Origin: Diphasiastrum complanatum
Taxonomy: Eukaryota > Streptophyta > Lycopodiopsida > Lycopodiales > Lycopodiaceae
Direction: 5' to 3'
Length of the DNA stretch: 60,000 bases
NCBI GenBank assembly: GCA_029204225.1
Contig: CM055109.1
Coordinates: forward strand, 18,987,783-19,047,782
Positions 35,601 through 45,579 of this stretch are shown piece by piece. Below the pieces are notes generated by a model, which was not told the origin of the DNA, did not search any database, and worked only from the letters and a program-made list of their open reading frames with translations. The number at the start of each line of letters is the position of its first letter. Position 1 is the stretch's first letter. A program made the position numbers and the translations under genes.

Positions 35601-36971
35601 AGGGAACTCGGCCTCTAGCAATACACCCATCTGATGCAGTTCGTGGCATTGTCCGTCACCACCGTGACGACATGTTGTGCGCCTATGGACAGGATGGAAG
35701 AGCTGATGACATCAAACATGAACTCTGCCGATATGACTCCCCCCCCACTGCTACAATCCACGGCCCTCAGCTGGAGACCAATATGTTGAGGATCGGCCTC
35801 CTCCTGACATCAGTCCAGCAATCGGACATGATGCTGCAACCGTAAGTGGCCCAGTGGCGACGCAGAGGCTCCATCTCTCTAGAGAAGGACTTGACCCTAT
35901 CCCTCAGCATGTGTGAGCGGACAACCTCTGAACTAGGGACTCTCCAGCTAGGGCTGACAGACTGTGCAAGGCGGAAGGCCCTTTTGAAGGGCTCAGAGTC
36001 GGTGATGGCAAATGGAAGGTTCAGCTCATAAATCATACTGGCCACGGCCTGTGTAGCCTCTCTGTCCATGTGCGGCTGATGTGCGCCGTGAATGCTCTGC
36101 TGCCTAAGAACTCTCCCAGCTGGGCGACGGGTAGCGGACCTCCAGCATGGTGCACCAAACGTGACGGGAATGGATGATGACGCGACAGGCTGGGCGCTAG
36201 TAGATGCATCGGCTGTAGACGTGGAATGGGGAGAGTGGGATGCACTGGCAGGGATGGGTGCAGCAGCATAAGTGTGGTGCACTAGTGGAGGGGGACTGGC
36301 ATGGGATACGAAAACTGCTGGCTAGGGAGGTCATCCGGATGGAAAGGGAGGGAGGAAGGGATCTCCTCAACATCCTGGAAGGCATCGTCACTAGCATCTT
36401 GGACTTGCTCCTGCTCGGGCTGTGGAGAGTCCATGAGAAAGTCGTAAACTGGGGGAGTGCGAGCAACAGTGTGTGGTGGTGGAACCGAAGTGGCAACTGG
36501 CGGACGAGATGGGACGGGATCCACCGGAATGGGTGCAGATGGAGATGCGTTTAGCGAAACTGTCTGAGGGGGGTGAGAGACAAAGGGACTGGACGAGGAT
36601 GCACTCCCTCTCCTCGTGCGTGCCAGCCAAGCAGGCAGCAACTCGGGGTCAACCACGTAAGGCGCGGAGCAAAACCGGAGAATACCCCCTGAAATGGTGT
36701 TCTCCCCCGCCACAAGACGTGGCCCGTAGGTGTCCAGAAGTCGCTGCCTGACAGGAACGGACATGCTGGTACAGGGGTCAGCATTCAGTGCGCCACCATT
36801 TTTGGCGCGTGCGCCGAGTAGGTGGCCTTTAAGGCGAGTGAGGGTGGCACTGAACTCAACCAAGCAATATCGACAGCGCACGATCTTTGCACCGGACTTC
36901 TTGGACTTGTCGGGAACCTGCCTGACAATGTCCACCTCGCCCCACAGATCGGCAAGGTTGGAATGCACCAT
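32678..36971 (-). pseudogene. BED-finger hAT transposase with AT-hook tail, copy B
   Basis: Minus strand, at least four exons. (1) 36971 downward: MVHSNLADLWGEVD, a BED zinc finger with CRYC at its core and a distal KGHLLG histidine, then RQRLLDTYGPRLVAGE and a Pro-rich linker. (2) DUF659/hAT catalytic part: CSIMSDCWTDVRRRPIL, then RKRRVLAMFRVFSHLDLRKL, ending PILQPE before GTAAGC near 35104. (3) MTELKFIWETRWNYFHRSIH to about 34700. (4) hATC dimerisation: VCERNWSTWALIH then RRNRLSVSQLERLV (about 34420-34590). (5) 32678-34322: the proline-rich AT-hook exon (RKRPGRPKGAPNKK). Lesions: a frame change in a C-run near 36290; a deletion after ILVSS (about 35788) giving a stop; a deletion of roughly 30 bases near 34708; CAG to TAG at 33224-33226. 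The product would cut and rejoin element ends if intact. Confidence 0.8.
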
Positions 36972-37329
36972 TTCTGTAGAGGGAACTGGGGAAAAAGGGC
37001 AGAGATGATCGTGAGTGTGATAGGAGGCGGAAAGCTGGAAAATCCACAGCAATGGCCGAAGTAGCAGTAGCAGGGGCGGAAGCGATCCGTGCAACGCAAA
37101 TACAGTGTGATGGCGAGGAGTGCGCGAACAGCAGAGAGGGCGCTGACAACAGGAAGAGGGCGCAGACAGCAGCGCGATGGGCAAGGAGAGAGATGAAGCA
37201 AAGGGGGGGGTTAGGGGAAAAAAAATAAATTAAAATATTAAATATTAAAAAATAATATATATTGGGGTACCGCGGATCAGTATGGATCCGTGGTACCGGG
37301 ATCCGCGGATCCTGGTACCGCTGGATCTA

Positions 37330-37385
<56 letters not shown>
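37330..37385. repeat. (TA)n tract between hAT copy B and element G
   Basis: About 50 bases of alternating TA after CTATGA. The same type of tract resumes at 45481-45490, on the other side of element G, next to copy C. Confidence 0.9.
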
Positions 37386-37594
37386 TATAGTTGCACAGAA
37401 TCGCAATTCTGGGACTGGACGTATCGGAAATCGCATTTCTGAGAAACGCGATTCTCCTCCCAGAATCGCATTCTAGAATCGCATAAAAAAAATCAATATA
37501 CTAAAAATCAATGTCTTACTAGAATCAATGTGACGCGTGTTTCATGGTGGGGCTACCATGGGCGCGGCAAAGGTGACCTGCGACGACTGGCCGA

Positions 37595-38721
37595 GAGAGT
37601 CCTTGCACAGGACTGTTCAGCAGGAGCTTGTGAGCGGAATTGGAGCACCTGGGCCTTGTATCACACGTAGAAGAAGAACAGGTTGTCCATCGAGCAGTGT
37701 AGGTGGTTGGTGCTTGTGAACACCAACGGCCGTATGTTGAGGCGCACACGAGGAGGGGGACAGATGCTCGAGGTGAGTCACATCATCACCCCCTGTTTCT
37801 TGCTATGCTTTGATGAACTGAATTGCTTTCGAATTATGCAATGAATTGCTGACAACAATGATTTGTTTTTGGTTGCAGGTGAACCCTGACACTTGCTTGG
37901 TGGATTCGGCAGTTGCTGCTCCTTGGGCACCACCCACGCAGGAGGAGATGGAGGATGAGATCTATAGAGAGCTATATAGACAGGCACAGGCTGACGCACG
38001 GGCTCTACGGCGTTTGAGGAGGGCAGACAGGCAGAGGGCTAGGGCTGAGGAGGGGGATGATGAGGGCTTGGAGGGTGGAGAGGAGCTCGAGGCTGACTAT
38101 CAGGAGGAGGAGTGGGTTGAGGGGGATACGGAGGAGGATGAGGAGATGGGGGCGCAGGCAGAGGCACAGGGGGATGACTTGGCTGACTTGCTGGTGGACC
38201 TTGTTTATAGAACGGGTATACCTAGGGATATACCAAGGGTCCTCGGTATATCCCTCCCAAATAAGCGATTGGCGATGCGGAGACAGAGGAGGAGCCAGCC
38301 ATTCCTGCACGTAGGCCTAGGGGGAGACCTAGAGGTTCTGGGAGGGGGGGGGCTGAGTTCACTTTTTCTAGACAGGAGTGGAGCATCACAGGCAGTCGTC
38401 GACCAGGCATAATCACAGTGGGTAGGGCCATCCCAGGGCGTTGGATCACAGCCACTTGACACACAGACTCGCAGGGGTAGACACAGGGGTGGGGGCAAGC
38501 AGAGGGGGGCCAGAGGAGGGGAGAGAGGCAGAGGCAGAGGTAGAGGCAGGGGGAGGATCCAAAGCCAAAGCACGCAGTAGAGAGCCAGAGCACGCGGCAG
38601 AGCCAGGGCCACACAACGGCATATGGCTCCCTCCAGTTCTGATTCATCTACAGACCCTTGGGATCTGCAGTCAGGCACATATTCAGATGATGGTTCCTAC
38701 CATGACTTTGATGAGCCTTAG
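37595..38721 (+). pseudogene. hAT transposase C-terminus with AT-hook/RG-rich tail (element G)
   Basis: The first exon part (about 37595-37775) reads a hATC block: CERNWSTWALYHT, then KKNRLSIEQCRWLVLVNTN, ending before GTGAGT at 37776. An intron of 104 bases (TTTGGTTGCAG acceptor) leads to the last exon at 37880: an acidic stretch (EEMEDEIYRELY, LEADYQEEEW), then an AT-hook, RRPRGRPRGSGRGG, reached after a frame change at a small insertion of palindromic sequence near 38213-38268. An RG-rich part and a DGSYHDFDEP-TAG end at 38721 follow. No BED finger or catalytic domain remains. The motif context is that of copies A-E, but the sequence is a different family. Confidence 0.7.
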
Positions 38722-38842
38722 TTGTGTAGTTTTCATTATGTTCATGGAACATCATTGTACTCCATTTTGGTGCCATGTGGCCCGATATTATATATTACGA
38801 TGATCCTATTCACAGCAGTGTAACAATTCAGTACTGTTCTTT

Positions 38843-38902
<60 letters not shown>

Positions 38903-38908
38903 AAGAAA
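38843..38908. repeat. (GT)n(GA)n(GAAA)n tract at the LINE 3' end
   Basis: About 25 bases of GT, 30 of GA, then GAAAGAAAGAAA. It adjoins minus-strand AATAAA at 38911-38916. On the LINE strand it reads TTTCTTTC(TC)n(AC)n, so it takes the place of a poly(A) tail. Confidence 0.85.
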
Positions 38909-39100
38909 GCTTTATTAATGTCTTTTCCATGCCAAAAGGCATATAAGACTAGTAAATGTACATGTCAAGTATGTGGTAACCATAGGAGCGTATGAAACGT
39001 CTCCAAAACAGTAACAAAGTAGCAATCTAGAGCTAAAGCTATAAACTGAAATAGATGTGATGCTATTAGAAACATGTGGGAGCATGTATACTGCTAACAG

Positions 39101-42100
39101 TCATGAGTGAGATATGACGTTATCATCTAGTCCTGTCCTGCTGGTGCTGATGATATAGAAGGATGTAATACGGCCTGTGGCATGAAGGGCCACCGGTGGT
39201 CTCTGACGTCGTCTGAGAGGATGAAGAGGTCTCCTCGTGATAGGTCGAGTAGCTCGTGCTGCAACATGGGTATGTGTGGGACGTTGTCTCTGGTCTCTGT
39301 GGGCAAGTAGGTCATCATCATCATCGTCACCATCATCAAAACGTCCTCTCCTCCTGGAGAAGAAAGAAGTGATCTGAGGCTGAGAAACCTGACTCCGTTG
39401 GGCTGTCTGATACAAATCTTGTCGTAGTATAAACATCTCTCGTATCATGAGTGCCGCGCATCGGGAATCCTCATAAGCTATGAGCAATCGTAAAGTGACA
39501 GGTGTGTCTCGGAACAAACAGTGGTATCTCCCTCTGATCTCGTAATATACCGGGCACCTAAAGATAAAGTGCTCCTCTGATTCCACCTCCTCTAAAGAGC
39601 ATAACTGGCAAATCCGCTCCTCTCTCGGGGTACCCTGGAATCTACCAGTCTCAATAGCCAACTGATGTGATGATACACGGAGCTGTCCCTATGTAAATCT
39701 GAGGCAATGTGATAGTCTCGAGTCCAAATAATGCGGTAAGACCGGAACCCCTGCTATGTCAAGCTCAATAAAATGAGTCCAGTAGTAGCCGGGTTTCACC
39801 CCAAGCTGTCGCCCCCAAGTGCGGTCGAGATATGCCCGATATAAGATGCGCCTGATATACTGATGAGTACCTGAGGGGAGCTCTGTAATGGAGATACCAA
39901 ATGACTCAAGGAGGAAATGGGATGCCTGAGAGAACCACGATAGTCGATAGCCCTGGTCATGAAGAAAGTGTGAGGAGACCAATGCTGTCTGTGTATATCT
40001 CATATCCTCATCGGGCAGAGCCTGGATTCTCTGAATGTATGTGATAAGCTGGAACGCGGCATATATCTGAATGGGTGGAACGGCAAACTCTGCAAGAAGG
40101 ATCTCATGTGGAACCGAGGGCTTCGCCCGAATCATACGGGCTAACATGGTGGTCTGCAATCGTGAAATGCTGGCCCAGTGTGATGAAGGGAGGCCGGTGC
40201 ACCATGTCTCTGCTGCATATAAGGCTGTGGGGGTGACAATAGTATCAAAGAGTCTACACTTACTACGAACATCTCGGATGAGCTTCCTGAAACAGAACCG
40301 CTCAAGCTGAACAAGAGAGGAATGCCCCTTCCCAAGTCGGGTGGTGGCAGCTTGCCGCATGCTGAAGGTAGGACCAGAGAAGAGTATCCCCAAATAGGTA
40401 TAAGAGGAAACTACCTCTAAGGCCTGTCCATCTAAGATAAGCTCCTGGCGCTGCATGAAGGCTCGAGAAGTGTTGAAGACCATAACCTTGGTCTTCGCAG
40501 TGTTCACCCCCAACCCCCGTCTGGTACAAAATCCCTGTAAACAATCCAGCTGCCTCTGCAAACCCTCTCTGGTCGGGGATACTAGTACTACATCATCCGC
40601 ATAAAGGAGAATAGCAATCAGAATGGTGCCAAGTCTACAGCCACCCCCGCCACACTGTGAGATGACTCGCTCTAACTCATCAATATACAATCCAAAGAGA
40701 ACCGGTGAAAGAGAGCACCCCTGTTTCACCCCAATGGTGCTCCAAATGTGATCAGATAAGCCACTGCTATGTCGGAAACATCCCAAGACCTTCTCATAAA
40801 GAGCCATCACTGCTAAAACAATATCTGTGGAGAAACCAAGGTCACGAAGTCTCTGAATGAGCAGGGAGCGTGGTACAGAATCAAAGGCCTTCCTGAAATC
40901 TACAAAACAGCAGTAAACCCTCTCTTTCCTGTACTTAGCTTCCTCGATCAAGGCTCGAAGTGTAAAAATATGGTCAGTGGTAGAATAATGAGATCGGAAA
41001 CCTGCCTGCCCCAATGCATGTAATCTCCGAGCTTCCGCCTCTGAACTCACTGCAGACTGGAGTATGGTACCATAGAGCTTCGTGAGAACATGTCCGATCA
41101 TGATAGTGCGGTAATTACCAGGGATCATGGGATCACCATTTTTATGAATAGGGTGGATGATGTTGGTGCACCAGGATGAGGGGAAACCAGAGACAACGGC
41201 GGAATTGAAGAGAGTGGCTAGTGTGGGAGCAAGGAGGTCGGAAGCATGGGTTAGGAGTTCAGATTCAAGGTCTTCGATATCTCTTGCTTTATGGGACTTC
41301 ATTCTCTTGATGGCCGTAAGTACCATGTCAGATGTGAAGAAGGTGAACTCAGAGGGGCGTGGGGAGATAGAGATGGGTGCGTCAGTGGGTATGGTATATA
41401 GTTTGGTAGCGTATTCGGTCCATATGCGAAGGTCATCCAGGAGGGGTGGTGGAGCACGAGGGATAAACTCACGCCAAAAGGCACCTGAAGAGGAACTGAA
41501 GAGAAGATCAACAAGACGTGTTCCTTCGGAGTCATCATATATACGCTTTTTTCGGCGGAGTGTGCGACGGTAAGAGCGCCTGGCGGAGTGGAGGAGATGA
41601 GGATCGTGCGTGCGGGCATGGGTGACAAGCTGACGAAGAGAGCGACATTCAACATCATACCACGGGGGGTGTGGGGTTGTATCGATGAGGAGCGGGTGCC
41701 TCTGCTTTTATGGGGTTTAGATGGAAAAGCAAGGGAAGCAGCGGTATGAAGAGAAGTGCTAAGAAAGGCAGCTTGAGTCTCGACTGTACTATCGCGAGGG
41801 AAGGAATGGAGCAATGAGGTTAGGAACTCCTGGTAAACTGGTGTAAAGAGAGAACTGAATGTATACTTGGGTGCTCGTGTAAGCAGGGGGTGTGAGGATG
41901 GTTGGGGAGGTGGGAGGCGGCCGATAGCGAAGGAGAGAAAGGAATGATCAGAGAGAGTGGTGGGAGATACATGAAAATCAGATATGAGAGGTATGGAAGA
42001 TGGTGATCCCAGAGATAATCCACAACACTATGTCCACCACTGTGAGGGTGACAAGTATAACTGCCAGATTTTGGCCAACAACTTAGGCCATTGTAAATGG

Positions 42101-42782
42101 CTAACTCATGGGCCTCTCCAAACTGCAATAAATGCTCACCGTAAGGGGTAGTAGGTCCCAAGCTGTCCTCTGAAATCCTGGTAACTCCCATATCATCGCT
42201 GTCAAGGGCATGAACGCGGAGCTGGTCGGTGATGTCATAGAACTCTGACTGTCGTGAAGAGGTTCGGGCATTAAAATCTCCAGTGAGGAGAATATGCCCC
42301 CGCTCTGCGAATCTGATGATATCAGGCGATAAATCAAGGTAGGGTGAACCTGTGCCCTCAGCAAAGGACGAAGACTCTGGAGGAAAATAACAGGCCGCCA
42401 CAAAGAGGTCCCTGTCCAATCCAATATCCTGCCCAGTAATATGAATCCATATATACCGTGCATGCTCGTCGTGTCTGATGAACTCAATGCTCGGATGAAG
42501 AGACTCTCTGTATAAACATGCAACACCTCCGGATCCACGACCGCTAGCTGATCTAGTCTCAAGTCTGTACACGGAATCCCATCTGTATCCTGGAAAAATA
42601 GGTAATCCTCTCTCCTGACTCTCATGAGTCTCCATAAAGAGCAGCAAATCTCTGTCAGTGATGAAATCGATCAAGTCGCCAGCAATGGAGGATGAGTGTA
42701 AACCATCACAGTTCCATACTCCAATCCGGAGATGGTGTGGGTGGGGCCCCGGGGCACTCCCAAACCCGGGGACCCCAAATCC
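39101..42782 (-). pseudogene. LINE ORF2: APE endonuclease, reverse transcriptase, CCHC knuckle
   Basis: It starts directly after the ORF1 stop, in the same frame, with no ATG before the domain. Endonuclease (42780-41900): RIGVWNCDGLHSS, FMETHE, GSGGVACLYRESL, HILLTGDFNART and SYTCHPHSGGHSVVDYL. RT (about 41330-39690): FRKAFDSVPRSLL, GVKQGCSLSPVLFGLYID, ILLYADDVVLVSP (catalytic YADD) and a thumb region. The C-terminal knuckle CQLCSLEEVESEEHFIFRC is CX2CX9HX4C. A QPQITSFF motif lies 58 residues later, then a basic patch, a six-Asp run and an Arg/Pro tail. Lesions: frame changes near 42013 and 41665; TAG after LSHCLRFT at 39689-39691. It would nick target DNA and prime reverse transcription there. 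Confidence 0.8.
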
Positions 42783-44346
42783 CTAGCACTGGGAGCTGCT
42801 AGGTGCGCTGTCAAGAAAACGCACTCGTCCATCTCGGTAAATGACTCGTCTGCCAGACTCACGGGCTGCCTGAAAGGCCTTACGCCTCTCCTCTACCTGG
42901 ATATATGTGAGGTCGTCGTCCATGTAGATAGTGGTACCACGTAGCTTAGCTCTGCACCGCAAAGCATCTCGACGACTCTCGAGGGAGGTGAAACGAAAAA
43001 TGAGTGTGGCTGCATCTCTAGTGGTCCTCCATGCGGTGTCTAATCCCTCTGTCTTGTGCCCGAGAGTGATGTCGAGAAAGCGTTTAGCTTCAGCCAATGC
43101 ATCCTGTGTATCTAGAACTCCACGAACTCTAATATTGTGGGATTTTTGGTCTCGAGATTTCTCTTCCAAGATGGTGGCTGAGATAACTGAGGAGATGGGA
43201 GCGCTGGGTTTGGTGCCCTTTTTCAAAACTGATGCCCAGGAAAGGGCCTCTTCGTGTTGCTTCTCAATCTTGGTTTCTAGCTCCCGTAGCATGTTGGTGG
43301 TGGATTCCGAAGCTGCGGCCTGTTTGATTCCGATGGATTGTTCGAGTGAGGCAACCTTGGACTGCAATAGCTTCTTCTCGTTGACCAAAGAAGTAACCGT
43401 TCCTTTCAGCTGTGAAATTTCATACCGCAAAAATTGGAAATCTGCCTTGAATTGATCAATCTGCCAAGATGAGAAAAGTTCAATTGATTTAGAAGGCGTA
43501 TACGGAATATTGGCTGTAGACTGTGGTGCCGTGAAGGAGGAAGAGTGAGCAATGGTAGGTGTGGGAAGAATAGGGTCAGAAGACAGAAGAGGAGCTGAAT
43601 CAGGGGAGCAGCCATCAGAGAGGGGGGTGAGAGTTGTAGTAGGAGAGGGAGATGGGTCATCAAGGGGGTGAGGTGAAGTGGAAACGAGGGGGGGGGGCTG
43701 GAATGACAATGGGGTGAGGTGAGAGATCAGCGAGGGGGTGAGGTGAGGGATCAGCGAGGGGGTGAGGTGAGGGGGGTGACAAGGAGGGTTCAGCGAGGAG
43801 GATGGGTGAGGGGGTGGCAGCTAGGAGATCAGGGAGGTCAGCGAGGGGGGGGGATGGAGCAGCGAGGGGGGAAGGGGAAGGAACAGCGAGGGGGGGGGAT
43901 GGAGCAGCGAGGGGGGAAGGGGAAGGAACAGCGAGGGGGGGGGATGGAGCAGCGAGGGGGGAAGGGGAAGGAACAGCGAGGGGGTTAGGGGAGGGAGCAG
44001 CGAGGGAAGGGGCAGCGAGGGGGCAAGGAGGAGCATCGAGGGAGGGGGCAGCGAGGGAAGGAGCAGCAGCGAGGGAAGGGGCAGCAAGGGGGGAAGAAGG
44101 AGCAGCGAGGGAAGGAGCAGCAGCGAGGGAAGGGGCAGCGAGGGGGGAAGGAGCAGCGAGGAGGTTACAGGAAGGGGCAGCGAGGGAAGGAGAAGGAGAA
44201 GGAGCAGCGAGGGAAGGAGACGGAGCAGCGAGGGGGTTAGGGGAAGGGGCAGCGAGGGGAGGTGAGTGGTGAGTGAGGGAGGTGAGTGAGGAGGTGGCTG
44301 GGGATCGCGCTGATCTACGAGCAGAGGCGCGAGGAGGAGCTGCCAT
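42783..44346 (-). pseudogene. LINE ORF1: LAAPSP-repeat N-terminus, coiled coil, RNA-binding-like domain
   Basis: From ATG 44346 the frame reads MAAPPRASARRSARSP and then some 20 repeats of LAAPSP/LAVPSPS type to about 43700, where a run of ten C (minus strand, 43688-43697) shifts it into the frame 43709-42783. That frame holds a long coiled coil (QLKGTVTSLVNEKKLLQSKV, TNMLRELETKIEKQHEEAL), an NIRVRGV start of a folded domain, and RFTSLESRRDALRCRAKL, TIYMDDDLT and RRVIYRDGRVRFL. This resembles the RRM-CTD layout of L1 ORF1p-type chaperones rather than the usual plant LINE ORF1 with DUF4283 and a zinc knuckle. It stops at TAG 42783-42785, directly before ORF2. Confidence 0.7.
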
Positions 44347-44360
44347 GGAGCAGCGAGGGA

Positions 44361-44408
<48 letters not shown>

Positions 44409-44973
44409 GGTACGGATCAGGGCGAACGGACAGGGACGGATCAGGGCCAGGACAAGAGCAGATTCAGGGCCAGGACATGAGCGGGTAGGGCCAGGGCAGA
44501 TCAGGGCCAGGACAAGAGCGGAAGGACAGGAGCAGATGGGGCAAGGATAGGAGCGGACAGGGCCAGGGTGGGGCGGATAGGGACAGGGCGGATCAGGGCC
44601 AGGACAGGAGCGGATGGGGCCAGGGCAGGAGCGGATCAGGGTGTGTCGTCACTGGAGCGGATCAGGCATGGATCAGCGCCATCAGAGTAGCGGATCAGGA
44701 GTGCATCTGTAGCGGTCAGGAGCAGGAGCGGATCAGGGTGTGTCGTCACTGGAGCGGATCAGGCATGGATCAGCGCCATCAAAGTAGCGGATCAGGAGCG
44801 CATCCAGCAGGAGCCGTACAGCATCAGAGGAGCGGTACAGGTCAACGAGGAAAGATAGCGTCAGCAGCAGAGGCAGCAGTACAGGTCAGCGAGGCAGGAG
44901 CGGTACAGGTCAGCGAGGCAGGACAGGTTAGCGAGGCAGGAAGCCATCGCGTCAGCAAGGCAGCCATCGCGCC

Positions 44974-45026
<53 letters not shown>

Positions 45027-45030
45027 GTTG
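44347..45030 (-). repeat. GC-rich tandem repeats and (GA)n tracts at the LINE 5' side
   Basis: (GA)n at about 44358-44405 and 44978-45022 flank a region built from GATCAGGGCCAGGACAAGAGCGG-like units of roughly 20-25 bp. A longer 67-base block starting GTGTGTCGTCACTGGAGCGG at 44641 recurs at 44738 (97-bp period) with few changes. On the LINE strand this would be 5' UTR/promoter. Confidence 0.65.
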
Positions 45031-45168
45031 AAAAACGATTCCATATGGTTGAAAAATGCTTCAGTACGGTTCAGGACGATGCAGTATGGTGATTGCTTCA
45101 GAACACTTAGCATGGTTTTTGTTTAGCATGATTCAGCATTTTTGTTTAGTTTGTTGGATCTGAGAGAG

Positions 45169-45217
<49 letters not shown>

Positions 45218-45469
45218 GGAGAATTTTGGGGCAACATGATTTTCTATTAATGCACCTGGGAGTTAAAGCGTAAACCTGGGAGTTAATGAACCTAAACTAG
45301 ACCATCCTGCACCCGAAACATTCGGCAAAATACACAGTAATTATGCGTTTAATTAGAGCTTTCACCTGATACCCATATTGCACAAAAAAAACCAAAAAAA
45401 AAAAAAATATTAAAAAAAAACGTTTCTGAAAAAAAATTCCATATTTCCAAAACGCGTTTCAGAAACGCA
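45031..45469. other. LINE 5' edge and right end of element G
   Basis: Contains GAACC/ATGGTT motifs, a (GA)n run (about 45171-45213) and then from about 45290 the G-type terminal sequence, including CATCCTGCACCCGAAACATTC and GATACCCATATTGC, shared with 27330-27420 in reverse complement. Confidence 0.55.
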
Positions 45470-45579
45470 GTGCAACTATATATATATATCATAGGTCCCG
45501 CGGTACTAGGTACTACGGATCCCAGTACCGCGGTACCACAATATAATAATTAAGTTATTATTTAATATTTTTTTTAAGC

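Larger units (their letters stand above)
31168..37329 (-). mobile_element. hAT copy B: most complete two-gene element
   Basis: 6.16 kb. The left terminus is TAGTACCCCATGGTACCG and the right terminus, read inward, TAGATCCAGCGGTACCAGG. Both are rich in GGTACC and both sit in (TA)n (TATATCA|TAG ... CTA|TGATATA), so a direct duplication cannot be resolved. The first bases fit the hAT YARNG rule. Content: subterminal ~85-bp repeats, ORF2 (plus), then the transposase (minus) converging on it; the intergenic 3' region is 32182-32677. Both genes are broken. This organisation, two convergent genes driven from opposite termini, resembles MuDR more than classical one-gene hAT elements. Confidence 0.8.
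38890..45220 (-). mobile_element. LINE retrotransposon, two ORFs, minus strand
   Basis: ORF1 (Pro-rich repeat plus coiled coil plus RNA-binding-like domain), ORF2 (APE endonuclease, RT, CCHC knuckle) and a 3' region ending at AATAAA and a simple-repeat tail. The 5' part (44347-45220) holds GC-rich tandem repeats and (GA)n tracts. Its exact 5' end and target-site duplication are not visible to me. It lies inside element G. The coding frame is broken by two frameshifts, one stop and one poly-C shift, so it is probably inactive, though only lightly decayed. Confidence 0.8.
37386..45480. mobile_element. Element G: second hAT-type element, host of the LINE
   Basis: TATAGTTGCAC (37386-37396) and GTGCAACTATA (45470-45480) form an 11-bp perfect terminal inverted repeat. 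CGTTTC/GAAACG-type motifs follow both ends, as in the 0.69-kb element at 27236-27926. Inside is the 3' part of a hAT transposase different from family A-E, then a LINE. It lies within a (TA)n tract between copies B and C. The length without the LINE would be under 3 kb. Boundaries rest on the TIRs; a duplication cannot be read in TA sequence. Confidence 0.75.

Noticed and set aside
41157-41573. Plus-strand frame of 138 codons over the LINE
   Set aside because: Lies opposite the LINE endonuclease-RT linker, has no domain and is not needed to explain any signal.
43719-44272. Plus-strand ARGEG-repeat open frames
   Set aside because: Antisense shadow of the LAAPSP repeat of LINE ORF1.
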